Source of the DNA: Epiperipatus broadwayi
Taxonomy: Eukaryota; Onychophora; Udeonychophora; Euonychophora; Peripatidae
Reading direction: 5' to 3'
Length of the DNA stretch: 64,000 nt
Assembly: GCA_028023455.1 (NCBI GenBank)
Contig: JAQFVV010006722.1
Coordinates: 1-64,000 of the forward strand
Part shown: one piece after another, positions 16,949 to 29,257 of the stretch
How the letters are laid out: each line of letters begins with the position of its first letter
How positions within the stretch are numbered: position 1 is the stretch's first letter
Made by a program: the position numbers and the translations under genes
Notes under the pieces: model-generated
The model's database searches: none
Told to the model about the DNA's origin: nothing
Seen by the model: only the letters and a program-made list of their open reading frames with translations

Positions 16949-17637
16949 GCAAAAGACACATAAAGGATTTATTTTTTGTATTTTAGATAATCATTATAAT
17001 GGATTAAATAGAGGGGAAATGGTAAGTATATTAAATGGTATTAGACAGAATTCCAGTATAACCTAATTTAGGGACTTGCCACATCTGCTTTGGGTCTTAC
17101 TGCCTATCATCAGAGTACAATATATATTTAAATAATTAGATTTATAACTATAATATATGAATCAAAGTATTGAAGTGCTTTTTATTGATTCTTATGTAAA
17201 ATAACATAAAATGATGTATGTGTGCCAGTGCACTTCTTTTAACTGTAAGCTAGAAATTATAAATAAAATATTAGTATAAAAATTAAAATTAAATGTTCTA
17301 GTTAAATATTTATAATATATATTTAGTTTCACTTTTATATAATGATCTGTTCAAATATAAATATAATTCACATATTTTGAATTACATTCATTATCTAGTC
17401 ATGGCATTTGTCAGGATAACAATTATAGTTATAAAAAAAACCTTTCGATTAATAAATCTGATGAAAAACTTTATTTAACATAAATAATGAGGGTATAGAA
17501 TTACATTATGGATAGAGTTTAAGTGTACTGAAGGATCTGTATATTGTTATTATAATGAGACATGAAAATATCTTTATATAGATGAAATTAATAATTTGAT
17601 TAATATTTTTTAATATATATATATATATATATATGAT
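16949..17637. other. AT-rich stretch, possibly further PLE-derived sequence
   Basis: An open frame runs from the right palindrome arm to 17066 without a recognisable domain. The rest shows nothing definable, apart from a short (TA)n at 17618-17633. Confidence 0.3.
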
Positions 17638-17639
17638 TT

Positions 17640-17925
17640 TTTTCAGTTGGAGAGCTGACTTTAAAGACATGTAGATGTCTAAAAGTTTCAGATCTTCTTC
17701 TAACAATTATCTTTTAGATAAATGCTTTGCTTGAGTTGGTTTTTTAGATCTAATGTCCCAACTCCTCACTGAAGAGACCCATAGGTCGAAACCGGTCTGG
17801 GGATGGGGACAATCCAAGATAAAAATGATTTGAATGCCTTCTCTTGTAGTAGCATTTATCATAAATAAATAAAAAAGCTTGTTTAGAGCTATTAGCACGC
17901 TCTTAATTTTATATATATATAAAAC
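17640..17925 (+). mobile_element. Hammerhead-bearing repeat unit (PLE- or retrozyme-like)
   Basis: Homologous to units at 45850-46072 and 46077-47285. Shared blocks in order: CAGTTGGAGAGCTGA-like, ATGTCTAAAAGTTTC-like, TTTTTAGATCTAATG, the hammerhead ribozyme, and a tail AAGCTTGTTTAGAGCTATT followed by AGCACGCTC. No ORF. Several copies in direct and inverted arrangement, together with the ribozyme, point to a Penelope-like or small retrozyme-type element. Confidence 0.6.
17763..17803 (+). ncRNA. Type I hammerhead ribozyme
   Basis: All core elements are present and correctly spaced. CTGAAGA (17769-17775) is followed by stem II GACC/GGTC closed by loop CATA (17776-17787), then GAAA (17788-17791). 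Stem III is the minimal palindrome ACCGGT (A17791 to T17796). The cleavage triplet GTC ends at 17797. Stem I pairs TCCTCA (17763-17768) with TGGGGA (17798-17803). Further out GTCCCA (17755-17760) can pair with TGGGGAC (17804-17810), leaving an internal loop in stem I of the kind that contacts loop II in fast natural hammerheads. The loopless stem III suggests cleavage as a dimer, as in ribozymes of Penelope-like elements and retrozymes. Predicted cleavage lies between 17797 and 17798. Confidence 0.85.
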
Positions 17926-20163
17926 ATTAAGCACAATCATTTTTAAGTATTGCTACAGGAAATAGTACATACTCCTAAAATAATTGATGACAATATTACA
18001 CTAAGAAAATGAATCACTTACTCATTGCTACTTTTTGTATGTAAAGAAGATAGTCTTCAATACTTATAACAGAGAGAATGAAATATAAATTAATCTAATT
18101 TCATTATTGTTTTTATATTGAGCAAACAGATTGATATTTATTAACATGTATGTGTGTGAAATCAAAAAACTGGAATTAACTTTACAAAATGCAGTATATC
18201 AAAAACACAATGTTAAACAATTAATATGTCTTATTGCATACTTAGATTGTAAAACGTTTTGAACTGTAAACTTTAACTAAAGAAGATTATTGTTGCTTAA
18301 AATCTTGTCATAACCAATGAAAGGGATCTCTTTTAAATCAATTTTGTGAGTTCACAATTCATAAGCTAGCTATAAGTAATATTTTATTTTTTTCCCACAG
18401 AAGGCAGCACTTTGCTCTTATTCATATATCATAAGTTACCAATATAAAATTGACTTATGACTCATTTTCTTTCCAGGTTATCTTTAGTACCAGATCTGAA
18501 TCAATGAATGCACTATGAAATGACAATTTAGCTATTTGCCACCAAAATTTTAAACTTCTACTTAGTGTGGATCATAAGTTATGACATGAAATGGGTTTCA
18601 TAACTTAACATATGCTGGAACAATATGCAAATATCAAATTTTATTTCAAATTCTTCAAAGCAGCTAATGAAATGTATGGAATGGTTTAATCTGTGTATAA
18701 CAATAAAACCATAAATCACAGAAGTGTTTTTAAGCACTTTGCAAGGTTTCATTACGAAAGAGAGATTGATGAAAATGATCAATAAAGATCATGTTTTAAC
18801 TTATGATCTGCACATGCTAGCAAACTGTTATGTGAGTAGTTCACTTAGGTTGCTATATAATACATGCACGGATTTATAGATGCCACTGCAGACAGGCTGA
18901 AGATAGAACTAAATGTTTTCTCACTTAGACATAAAATACAAGAATGTGACAGTAAACCAATTTAGAATTTTTCTTTTCATCTATAGAAAAAATTAACTAT
19001 AACATAGAAAATTACCATATGAAATAATATATATGCTTATGAAAGAACTTATTTGTCTTAAGGGTATGATTGTACAACTTGACGTTAAGTAGTAACTTTA
19101 TCTAAAGCTAAAACTTTCTGCTAGTGATTCACAATAACAATAAGTTTGTGAGAAAAATTAGATTTTCATTATTATTTTCAATATTTCATAACAGAGTATT
19201 ATGAAAATTATATTAATAAGTATAACTTATCTTCGCATTTGACGTCATGTAACTAGCAACTTTAATGCTAGGAAATACAATATATGTTTATGAAAGTGTG
19301 ACAATATTAGTAATATTAAAATAAATATTTTTTCCCTAATTATTAACAGATAAATGCACGTAAAGAAAAAAATAAATATTTTCCAATTTATACACTTCAA
19401 AAAGTCTTAAAAACAATTAATTTAAAATTTTATTTTTTATGTAAAAGTATTTGGGTTTTTATTTTTTTTATAAAATGTGTGGGAAAATATATATCTATTT
19501 ACTAAGTTGCAGAATGTTTTGTTCCTTTTCCATCGAAACTAATAGGTATTTTTTTTAAAGTATAAAATGAAATCAATAGTGTTGTTAAAAATTTTAAGTA
19601 CCCATATTAAAAGGTTTTTTGCTGTTATTGTTAAAAGGGGAAAAAATCTAAACTTTTTATTTACTTTTTTAGTCAATAAAGAAGTGTATTTAAGCTTCAC
19701 TATTGACTGACTTATGCAGGTTCCAAAAGTTATTATTTAAAATTTTCTAAAATATGATTGATTTAATAACCTATTAGACAATCTTAAAAGGGTCACTAGG
19801 GACCATTGAATAACTATTGGAATAAAAAGACTTAATCATTCCTGGATTCCTCTTTGTAAGTTCTGAATTTAGCCTTTTTCATCATTTTCAACAGTTACCA
19901 ATCCAATTTCAGGATGATTTTTCAATGTCTAATCCCGTTTTACTAATCCATAGCTTTTTTTCTCCACATCATTCCAGAAAACTTCTCTTTCCCATTCATG
20001 CATTTCACATATGATTTCTTCTTCTATAAGAGTCTATTTAAATCTTTAATAAAGTATCTATTATCTTTTTTAGAATTATTTTAATTTTTTATTTATTTAA
20101 GTAGTATGACATCTATTGTCTTTCTAATTCATGCATTTCACTTCTGATCCCTCCTGATTATTC

Positions 20164-20166
<3 letters not shown>
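17926..20166. other. AT-rich non-coding stretch
   Basis: No gene, RNA or clear repeat boundary recognised on either strand. Confidence 0.5.

Positions 20167-20222
<56 letters not shown>
20167..20222. repeat. (TA)n microsatellite
   Basis: About 28 TA units. I see no LTR terminus at either edge, unlike most long TA tracts in this window. 20223-20720 holds nothing recognisable. Confidence 0.97.
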
Positions 20223-20224
<2 letters not shown>

Positions 20225-20720
20225 CACTATAGTGTCTAAAATCTCTTTATTACTTTTGTATTAATAAGTCTTTGATCCATAAGTAAGCCCTGAAAGATCA
20301 TACTAAAATCCTTCGGTTTTAAGTACACATACATATATATAAACAACTTCAAAGACTCATTACAAAACATTTTGTCTTTATAATATACTTTTATATTTAC
20401 AAAAGTGTACTAGTTATATAAAAAGAATGGTAATGAACAATATAATGATTCTAAAAGTGTGTCTGTTATAAATGAGATGATTAAAGCTGAACCAGAGTAT
20501 CACTAATAAACTGCATATGCACTTTATCAACTTATGAATTAAAGTTTACAGTTCTTTTTGGAACTTTGAATTAATTGAAATATTAAAAGTAAAATATTAT
20601 GTATATAATGTTTATGAATGAAGTCATTAAATGTTGATATGCCATAACTAAATGAATAACAAATGTAATTTTTATGACAAATTCTTTTTTAGATTCTTGC
20701 ATAATAGTGTCATTTAATTT

Positions 20721-20889
20721 ATTTACACAAAGGCAAAACTCTCCATACAGTAGTGCCACTCAGTGCAAGCTGCAATAATCAATGGATGCAGGGAGGTTTG
20801 TGTATAAAATCCCTATTTAGTGCACCCATTAATTACTCTGACTTGCACTGCATGACACTACTATATGGAGAGTTGCGCCTCTGTGTAAA
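20721..20889. mobile_element. Fold-back (MITE-like) element, short member
   Basis: Terminal inverted repeats of ~65 bp with mismatches: TTTACACAAAGGCAAAACTC at the left pairs with GAGTTGCGCCTCTGTGTAAA at the right. The family also occurs at 48204-48469 (shared AACTCTCCATACAGTA and AATCAATGGATGC). No coding capacity. Confidence 0.75.
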
Positions 20890-21444
20890 CAGCTTGTGTA
20901 AGCATAAAGAATTATGATGTTTAATGGTTTAATTTATTATTTGCTGAAAATCAGTGATTTTTAAATGGAAATTCAATTAATATCTGATTTACAAATTTTT
21001 GGCTATTAGATCTTTCAGGAATGAAAAACATCTAACTGAAAAATAACATAATGTAGTGAAACAGTATTTATTGACTGGAATCCCATTTCACCTACTATGT
21101 TCCATAGTAATGTTTATCCTTCTTGTAAGATTTAACTTATAACAAATCTGGAATAAATGGCATATCATATTCAGCCATAATTATGAACCACAGGTATTAA
21201 TTGAAATAATTAAATGTTTTAATGTGCATCCTAAAGATGAGACTTTATATCTAACTCAGCTCATCATTGTAAGACACCTGCGGGTGTAAAATCCCAACGT
21301 ATTTTGTTTTGTATTAATCAATTTATGATTTAATAATTAAAGATATTAAACTTGTAATAATGGTTAGTGTGTTCTTCCCAATCCATTCCAAATTTTATCC
21401 AAATCTATTCATTTTAGTATTAATTATTAGTCTATGCCTTATCT
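20890..21444. other. AT-rich non-coding stretch
   Basis: Nothing recognised. Confidence 0.5.
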
Positions 21445-21722
21445 CTGTAAGCCGTGTGTGTGTGTGTATTGAGTTAATTGCTAATTTATTGATAATTCTC
21501 TGAGTCTCATATTCCACCTTGTGCTACTGCTGGCTTTCAAACTGAAGGAAGCTGAGTGTAACCTCATAAATGCCATCCATAGGGTAATAAATCATGAAGC
21601 ATTGGTAAAAGAACTGAACTATGATCTGATTCAAGGTCTTAACCCCTTGTTGAGATCAGCTTTGGGATAATTTGCCAAAACTCTGAATTTTGTTGCATGA
21701 ATGTGCAAATATGACCATTACA
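21445..21722 (+). repeat. Dispersed repeat, copy 1 of 2
   Basis: Homologous in inverted orientation to 39243-39505. Shared blocks in order: a (GT)n run, ATTCCACCTTGTGCT-like, CTGAGTGTAACCTCATA-like, CATCCATAGGGTA, CTGATTCAAGGTCT, AAACTCTGAATTTTGTTG and AATATGACCATTAC. Family unknown. Confidence 0.65.
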
Positions 21723-23385
21723 GTGGTGATATTAATATTTATAATATTCAAGCCATTGGTGTAAAAATATTTAAACATTTTAATATATTAAAATCAACCA
21801 CACTTAATTGTTCAATTAATTGATTGTATTGCTGTATAGTATTTAATAGAATTGCTTTTGACCTATCTAAAACAAAACACAAAATAATAGCACTACTACA
21901 TGATGTTACGACAATAAAATATAACTAATTTAATAAATTGTTCTATTTAATAAAATTCTACTCAGATATTTAACAGTAAGTGAATAGAAATATACATATA
22001 TTTAGTAAAATAAATTATCTACATAAATTAATAAATTGTAAAAAGTGACCTAATTATACTATTAAAAATCTCACCATAAAATAATCTTTGATCATTATAT
22101 CTTATGGTATTAATAAGTTAATTCAGTTTATTTATTATGCCATTCAATTACAGAATAAACAATAATATAACCAAGCAAGTATACAAATATATATTAAACT
22201 GTATATATGTTTATACGTCTATTATTTTGTAATATTATTAATAATTTATTTAAAATGTAATTTAAACATATTACCATTATTAACATCTTGATTATAAGTA
22301 TTAGGCAAATGAAGTGAAGAATATTTTAATGCATAAATATGACAATCCTTAATGTAGAATAGATTAAAGTTACATGTTTTATATGAATTATTTTATTAAT
22401 AATAATGTTTGAGATTTTATTTGTAAAATAATTTTCTGAGAAATAAATTTATATAAGAATTTAAGATTTCTTGTTTTTTTCTATAGAAGATAAATAGATT
22501 ATAGATATTTAACTTAATATATTTAGTAATAACCTGTATATTTATACTTTACATTTGACTTCAATATAATAATATTAAATCGTGCTTTCACACTTCCAAC
22601 ATAAAGCTATAACAACAAATTGAAAACTAAATTAAATGGCTGAGCACTTTCAAAAAGATGTACTTCTCATATGCTAATAGAATTCTAAAAATATTTCATT
22701 TGTAATTTGGATTTCAAACAACAGATCCATATTTAAAAATAGTCAGAAACAATGGGGGAAATAATTTATGTTTTGTAAAGTTATTAAATTGTCTATCTTA
22801 CCTTAGACTAATTCATATAATAATGATTACTATTATTAAAGCTTTAATAACTTATATAATGAATTTGTGTAACATAAATTTATAATTTATTCAAATGTAA
22901 CTTTAACATTAATTAGATAATTTGAGCATAGTGATATAAAATTTTGAACTTCATATGATTTCTGAAAAACAAATCATAGCTAATCAAAATAGTTTTGATT
23001 ATAAAATTAAATTATTTTTACATTATTGTTCTTTAATGCTTTTATTTAATTTAGAAACTCTGTTTGTTAGTTAGTTTAGAATAAATTTTGTAATAGAGTT
23101 TTAACATATTTCTATCAAGTGGATTTCATTCAAATTTTTTACATATGTTAACAATTGATGATAGTTCAGTATACCCAAAAATATGTCAGAATGGTTCCCT
23201 TATTTATTCCTGTAGTGGCATTGGCAGACAGAATTCAAATATGTTGGTATCACTTTAGTAAGTTTCAGTGATGCATGTGAAAGAACAATAAAAATATTTT
23301 TTAAAAAGCAAACCAAAAATAAAAATCATTTACATTAAATTCAAATAAAAATAAAAATAAATATTATTTCTCTTGATTGTAAAAT
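21723..23385. other. AT-rich non-coding stretch
   Basis: Nothing recognised. Confidence 0.5.
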
Positions 23386-23580
23386 TACACTTATGTCCCT
23401 GCCCTTTGTACACACTTCCTGTTCCTACTACCAATTGAACAATTTAGTGAGGTCTTCAGATCGGTGGCCAAAGGTGCGCAAGTGCTGGCAGCTTTCACTA
23501 GGAAGATGTCGAACTTGATCATTTAGAAAAAGTAAAAGCCATAACAAGGTTCCATAGGTAAACCTGTGGAAGGATCATTA
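23386..23580 (+). pseudogene. Decayed 3' end of 18S rRNA
   Basis: Matches the conserved 18S 3' region in order: TTATGTCCCTGCCCTTTGTA (universal ACGTCCCTGCCCTTTGTACACACC), CTACTACCAATTGAA, TTTAGTGAGGTCTTC, AACTTGATCATTTAGA, AAGTAAAAGCCATAACAAGG, and AAACCTGTGGAAGGATCATTA at the exact 18S end. Changes fall at positions nearly invariant in eukaryotes (CACTTCCTGTT for CACCGCCCGTC, CCATAACAAGG for TCGTAACAAGG, a missing T after AAGG). It is therefore a pseudogene and not a functional rDNA unit. Upstream 18S is absent. Confidence 0.9.
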
Positions 23581-24820
23581 CAGATAAAGAAAATGTTAGA
23601 ATCAATGGATTTTAATTTCTCTTCATCATAAAAGTTTCTTTTTTAAAAATGCATTTCTCATAAACAAAAAAAAATATTAGAATTAATTTTTAATGTTGCC
23701 ACACTGTGCACTAAAAGCCGAAAAAATAATTGGTTTCTTCAACCACTAATTAGAGGCATTTATATTTATTTTGAAATAAAAGTTTGGAGTGTTCAAAAAT
23801 TAATTGATTCAATAACTAATTTTTACAATAAGGGATATGAATATAATTAATTTCTGGATACCTCATATTTTATTTCAAGTTAAACATAAAAAGCTCAATT
23901 GTCATTAAAGAAAATAATTATATTTTGGGTTTTTTACTTGGACAATAAATAAAATAATTTATTTATTTTGTTAGCCTTTCACAATCCATTCCATAATAAT
24001 ATGGACTGGCATTGAGATCTCTATATTGCATGGTCCCCAATAATATAGAAGAGCATTATATTGGTTCTAATCTTAGGTTTATCTGTAAATTGCAATGATT
24101 ATTTGTAATTAAATAGCTATGAGTTGAATGTTTATTCTTTTTCTAAAATGCAAATACAGATTGCAAGATTCAGAAAGAAATTTTTATATTACTTTAGTAA
24201 AGAAGAAAAATGAGTTTTTATTTCTAAAACTAATTTTTAGTTTTAAATATATTTTGAATAATAAAATATATTTTACATTTTAGTTTATTTTATATTTTTT
24301 TGTTAAATTTAGTAAAGAAAGAAAGAAGTTTTTTTAATACTCAAGATAATTTTGTTTTTAAAATAATTTCATTATTTTTATAAATTCTAAAATGTTTTCA
24401 TAATAAATATGCTAATAATAGATATAAAAATATTTATAACGAGCACTTATAATTACTATCGAACTAAAAACCAAGAAAATAATTGTTTCTTCAACTATAG
24501 TTGGGGTGTTTATATTTGACTTGAAACAAAATTGTGGAGGTTCCAGAAATTAATTAAGACAATCCCTAGTTATAAAAAGTAGAGTTTGGCTTAATTCATT
24601 TCTTCCCATCCCTCGTACTTTTACTTCAAGTTAAATATAAAAATACAAATCGTGGTTCAAGAAACAATTATTGTTTTTGGTTTTAATTCCAATACTAAAT
24701 AAAAGCATTTATTATAAACACTTTTTATATCTATTATTTTCAATATTTTAGCATTCTTATATTTTATACAATTATTTCAAAGTCCTTTATCTTCTTCAAT
24801 AACTAATCTTTCTTATTGCA
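23581..24820 (+). other. ITS1-like downstream region with two diverged ~270-bp repeats
   Basis: The sequence after the 18S end occupies the ITS1 position. It holds two related copies ~750 bp apart (about 23708-23985 and 24458-24712), each with AATAATTG-TTTCTTCAA, TTTATATTT-ACTTGAAA-like and TTTTACTTCAAGTTAAA-like blocks. Repeats within ITS1 are known in animals. I find no 5.8S sequence downstream, so the relic ends within the spacer or the spacer has decayed. Confidence 0.45.
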
Positions 24821-24835
24821 TTGCCAAATGTATAT

Positions 24836-25053
24836 AATATAATATTAAATTATCTATGCACTTTATTACTGTTTTACAATGCTTTAATTACCACACTCTT
24901 TGATGGTTTCAATTGCCCCAGCAATCTTCTTCTGAAATTTCATTTATCTTCTAAAGTTCTGAAGAAGATTACTGAACTGTCAAAGATGGTGGTAATTAAA
25001 GCCTTGTAAAACAGTATAATAAAGTGTATAGATGATTTAGTATTATACTTCAA
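24836..25053. mobile_element. Fold-back hairpin element
   Basis: Left arm 24836-24912 is nearly the reverse complement of 24975-25053 (CTTTATTACTGTTTTACAA against TTGTAAAACAGTATAATAAAG). A second inner pair (AATCTTCTTCTGAA against CTGAAGAAGATT) closes the loop. No coding capacity; the arms make the overlapping 62-codon frame meaningless. Confidence 0.75.
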
Positions 25054-25779
25054 AGTTATTTTAATATTTGAAATTAAAATCATATTATTAAATAAATATA
25101 ATTTTCAATATACATTTTTATACTTCAAAAATGTTTTTAAAAAGTCAACTTTTAGAATGCAAAGATAAAATATTCTTTTACAATCAAAGATTTGTTTTAG
25201 TTTGAATTTTAAATTATCACTAAAATACTTTCTAATGTAACTTTTTTAATAGTATATTGCCCACATGCATGCATTGCTGAATATGTAATAATCTCCTTAA
25301 TATTTGAAAGTAAAGTCATACAGATTGAAAATCACTTACAAAATAATTTGTTTGTTTGGAAGACCTTTTTTAAAAAATCAACTATCAAAAGAAAAACTGT
25401 CATATATATTTTTAAAAAAGATATTTTTATAATCAAGGTTTGTTTTTATTTATTTTTAAAATTTTAAGATATCTTTTAAAGTAAAAGTTTTAATATATAT
25501 ATCACCCTCTTACATATATTATAGCATAGCGAAACAGTTAACAGTCATTAGAAATTTTAAATATAAAAATGATCAATATAATGCAGATAAAAATGTAGCT
25601 GATTTACAAAAAATTTATTAAATTATATAAAGATTTTGGATATAACCTTAAAATTATTAAAAGTATATTTTTTAATTTTAAAAAATCTATTATAAATTAT
25701 AACATTTTTATGCAAAATGAATATATTTGTGATAGTAACAGTAGCTCAAATAAGAAATGAATCAAACTTTCATAGAAAC
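25054..25779. other. AT-rich non-coding stretch
   Basis: Nothing recognised. Confidence 0.5.
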
Positions 25780-26215
25780 CCAAAATTTATAATACATTAA
25801 TAGAAAATAAAAATTACATTGATAGTCATATAAATATTGGATACCTAAATAGTAACAGTCTAGATATATTAATAGGAAATTACAAATTAAGAGACAATAT
25901 AAAATGCAAAAAAGAAACTGTATATAAAATTAATTGTGATGAAAGTAATATGATTTACTATGGTCATACAGGGAAACAGAGATCAGAACCAATGAGCATA
26001 ATGCAATTAATAGGCAAGATAATAAATCTGTGTTACACCTTCACTATTTAACATATGAACATAAAATCGATGCTACAAAAATATTAAATCTTTAAACTAC
26101 ATTAAAGATCCAAAAAGAAGACAAATATATGAAACATTTTATATTAATCATAACTTAAATAATTGTATGGATATTTATAAAACTTCAATAAATTTAATAA
26201 TTAGTTAATTAAAAA
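25780..26215 (+). pseudogene. Penelope-like element GIY-YIG endonuclease relic
   Basis: Broken plus-strand frames give LIGNYKLRDNIKCKKETVYK, then INCDESNMIYYGHTGKQ; a frameshift later NEHNAIN, H-LTYEHKIDATKIL, then NYIKDPKRRQIYETFYI and N-CMDIYKTSINL. This is the order of a Penelope-type GIY-YIG domain and its tail (V-Y-K-I-x-C, Y-Y-G, EH, H-x-I, R-x-x-x-E). Several stops and frameshifts make it a pseudogene. It is related to the coding trace in the palindrome at 16093-16948 and more distantly to 12148-12756. Confidence 0.72.
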
Positions 26216-26257
26216 AAATAGATAATTATATAAAATAGTAAATATATATATATATAT

Positions 26258-27617
26258 TGTAATGTTTTTTGTATTACTAGCCCTTATACGCCTCAAATGT
26301 ATATTTGAGCATGAGTTGATCAAACTGTATCAACATAAAAAAAATTGTATTTTAATTCTTAACACAGCTATTTTTCCTGATCAACTTCGGCCTAGAATGA
26401 TTACCGGGTACAATCGTGAGTAGAACCAGTTTTTAATTTCTACTTGAGGGTGCCAGGGTCTTTAGACCCACTGAGACTGCGTCAAATATTGTAGCCCGTA
26501 AGGTAATAATTATACGATCTAATTTAAATAACTAAAGGTAAAAAAAAAATTACATAGAATAGTATTAATTTTTGACACGTACAATGAAAGTGAAGTTAAT
26601 AATAAAGATTTATTATAACTCGTCAAACATTCAATAATTATGATTAAGACAGACATTACAACGTTGGAAAGGATTGTGCATATGAATTCATTAATCTACG
26701 TCGAATATTGGAGTATTAATTATTTAGTCTGATTTTCTGTAGCAACATTTTGGTTCATTTCTCAGTTCGTAAATCTTCTGATCCAAGAAAATTTTATGGG
26801 ATAATATTTCAATTCAATTCATTATTCATAAAGCTTTATGTAAAAGAAAATTTATGTACATCTACTTACCGTTAAGTCAACATTAAGTAGGTCATCGATC
26901 TTCCCGACGTACAATTCAGTTAGTGAGTAGTCCGCAGTAGCTGTTTTTTTCTTTTAGTTTTATTTCCGAATCTCCGATCTAATTTAGGTAGCACGAGGAT
27001 GATTTAGGTGACTTTTTCCGAGAGAAAGTGTCGGCAAACGATATCGTTCTACTCACTCATGGCGAGCGATTTCAGCTGGTATCTAAGTGAACACATTTTA
27101 TTAAAAGAAATATGAAACACTTCCAAATGCTCAGCACTATTGGAACACCCAGGTAAAAAGACCCCTTTTCAAATTTGTCCGCTCCTTTTATACTCTTCGA
27201 TTCTTTTTAGAAGCTCTGTGCACGTTCTTTCTTTTTCTTTGTTCCACTTTATAAACTTCTACATTCTTCTCCTTTTCTTTTTTACAAAGTCTGTTTTCCG
27301 CTAAGAATTTCGGCCATTTTTAATTACCATCAGAAAATTGTTTCTGATAACAATCTTTCGCCTTTTGAAATTTCCTTTTGCTATTTTAATCAATGATTCA
27401 ATATGCACTTTCCAACATTGAATTTATTTTAGTTAACTTATTTCTAAACAAAAACTAAACTTTCACTGTACGTTTTTTTTTTTTTCTTTTCAAAAACATT
27501 ATGCTAAAACAAATAAAGATCGTGTTCACTTTCTTTCTTTCCTCTCTTTTTTTTTTTTTTTTTATAATACCTAATATCAAAAAGTAATTTGTACTTTATA
27601 TATAAATAAATGGTACA
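26258..27617 (-). repeat. E2 3' LTR
   Basis: Plus-strand TGTAATG...GGTACA. Differs from the other copy only at scattered bases and at the lengths of poly-T runs. Confidence 0.87.
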
Positions 27618-28138
27618 ATACCACCGGGGCAGGGGAATGAGAATAAAATGTAGGTTTAAACTAATTTTATTCTTAAGAAGTCTTCATGCCCATATTCGTG
27701 TGTTTTGTTTTATTATCGCGCTGATATATTGTGTGAACTCATTCCACAAGCGACGTTCGGCGGGAATGTAAAATATTTCCACATTCATCTGTGTCCTCTC
27801 CACTTAATCATAATAGTAATGCTAAAGACTCCAAGTTATAAGCACAAACGAGCGTTGCTCATCATTTTGAGTCTTACAGGCTTGTGGCAACCTGGTCTGT
27901 CCTTCCCAATATCGGGATCTCTGCTAGAAATAGACTGATGAGCATTTAAAGACGGTCTTATGTTACATACTGCGTACTAGGACTTGGGGTTATGCTTTTT
28001 TCCCTCTTTAGTGACCACCTACCCGGTCAAATACTTGTGACTTACGTTCACACCAGCCATATCATTATTTCTTTTCGTTTTTTCCGAGGCACATCCGAGA
28101 TCTGCAGGGTGTTATCCGGCCCACTCTATCTCTCAATG
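27618..28138 (-). other. E2 interior between gag and 3' LTR
   Basis: About 520 bp without a usable frame on the coding strand, less AT-rich than the surroundings. In an autonomous element several kilobases of pol would lie here. A 77-codon plus-strand frame (27705-27938) is not recognisable. Confidence 0.6.
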
Positions 28139-29257
28139 TTATCTATCACTATAACTGGTTGATGGCGGAGGTGACAAGGATCGAACCCCCTCTCTGTATT
28201 GCTCACACCAGTCTCTCCATTTTATATCAAGGTCTTCTCTCTTGTATTTATTTTCACTCCTAACTTTTTCGTCTATTTCTGGAGGTGTTGCATGGATTCC
28301 CTTCCCTTTATTCTTAGTTGGGGACCTTTTATTTTTCCTTTGATTTCCAGCACTATTAGTCAACACTATAGTGTTCAGTTGTATCCGACCCTTCTGGTTC
28401 GGTAATTTGTCGAAGTGTTTAGGACTCGTCTCTTCTCCAGTGTTGTCATTCTCGAAAGCACTAAGCAATTCTGCCATTCTCTCTACTGTCTCACATCCGG
28501 TACTTACCAACAGATGCCCTACTGGATCGGGAAAATTTTTCCGTGTAATCTTGATAATCTGTTTTTCTGTTAATTTGCACTCCGTCAGCGCTCGTAGTTG
28601 CGCCACTTGTTTCCAAAAAAATGGTACATAACGCTCTTCTGTTCTGCATTTCTCTTGCGCCACTTTATTCTTAATTCATTCTTGGTGGTCCTCGTTCCAA
28701 TAGCATTTGATTAATATTTGACCATACTGTGTAAAGTTATTCAGTTTCTTAAACAAGGATTCCCACCAAGCTTGCGCCATCCCTTGTAAATGATTAACTG
28801 CCAGCGTTAGTTTAACTTCTTCCGACATGGGGTTTATCGTGAAGTACCCCTGCAGGCTGTTTAAGTGTTCCATCGGTGATTCTTCATCTTGTCCATGGAA
28901 AATTTTTAATTTCAAAAGGGGGTTTACTGCACTCAGCACGTTTTCTCTATTTTCTATGAATTTTATCTCTTTGCTTTCTTGTTTATCGGATCTCAATTCT
29001 ACCACTTCTGTGCTCTGTGACCCTTTAGCTATTTTCTCATCTACTACCTTTATTAACTCTTCTTTCATTTCTTTAATCTCTACCCTTATTTCTTCTTTCA
29101 ATTCTCTGACCATCTCTGCCATTTCTTTTTTTATCTCTTCTTTGAATTCTGTCATGCATTCGTATAATAGTTTTTTTATTAAGGGTTCCAAACCCTCTTT
29201 TAATTCTTCCACGCCTTCTGCCATATTTTGTGTATTTTTATTATTTCTCAATTTCAT
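28139..29257 (-). pseudogene. E2 Gag-like protein, one in-frame stop
   Basis: Two minus-strand frames lie in the same phase (29257-28676, then 28663-28139), separated by one TGA at 28676-28678. Residues ~12-85 are a charged coiled coil (EEIKKEMAEMVRELKEEIRV). Residues ~110-193 and the start of the second part fit the retrotransposon Gag capsid domain: KIFHGQDEESPMEHLNSLQ, AVNHLQGMAQAWWESLF with the diagnostic WW, then F-Y/C-YW. The second part continues with FFWKQVAQLRAL and ends in a basic, proline/serine-rich tail (SPPPSTSYSDR). No zinc knuckle is seen. The stop is either a mutation in this copy or a read-through site; the open frame beyond it suggests it is recent or tolerated. The second in-frame ATG (MAEGVEEL) may be the true start. 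Confidence 0.75.

Noticed and set aside
21240-21300. Possible hairpin or ribozyme around ACACCTGCGGGTGT
   Set aside because: A short stem is present but no hammerhead or other ribozyme core surrounds it.
24713-26257. 5.8S or 28S rRNA downstream of the 18S relic
   Set aside because: No match to conserved 5.8S blocks was found on either strand.
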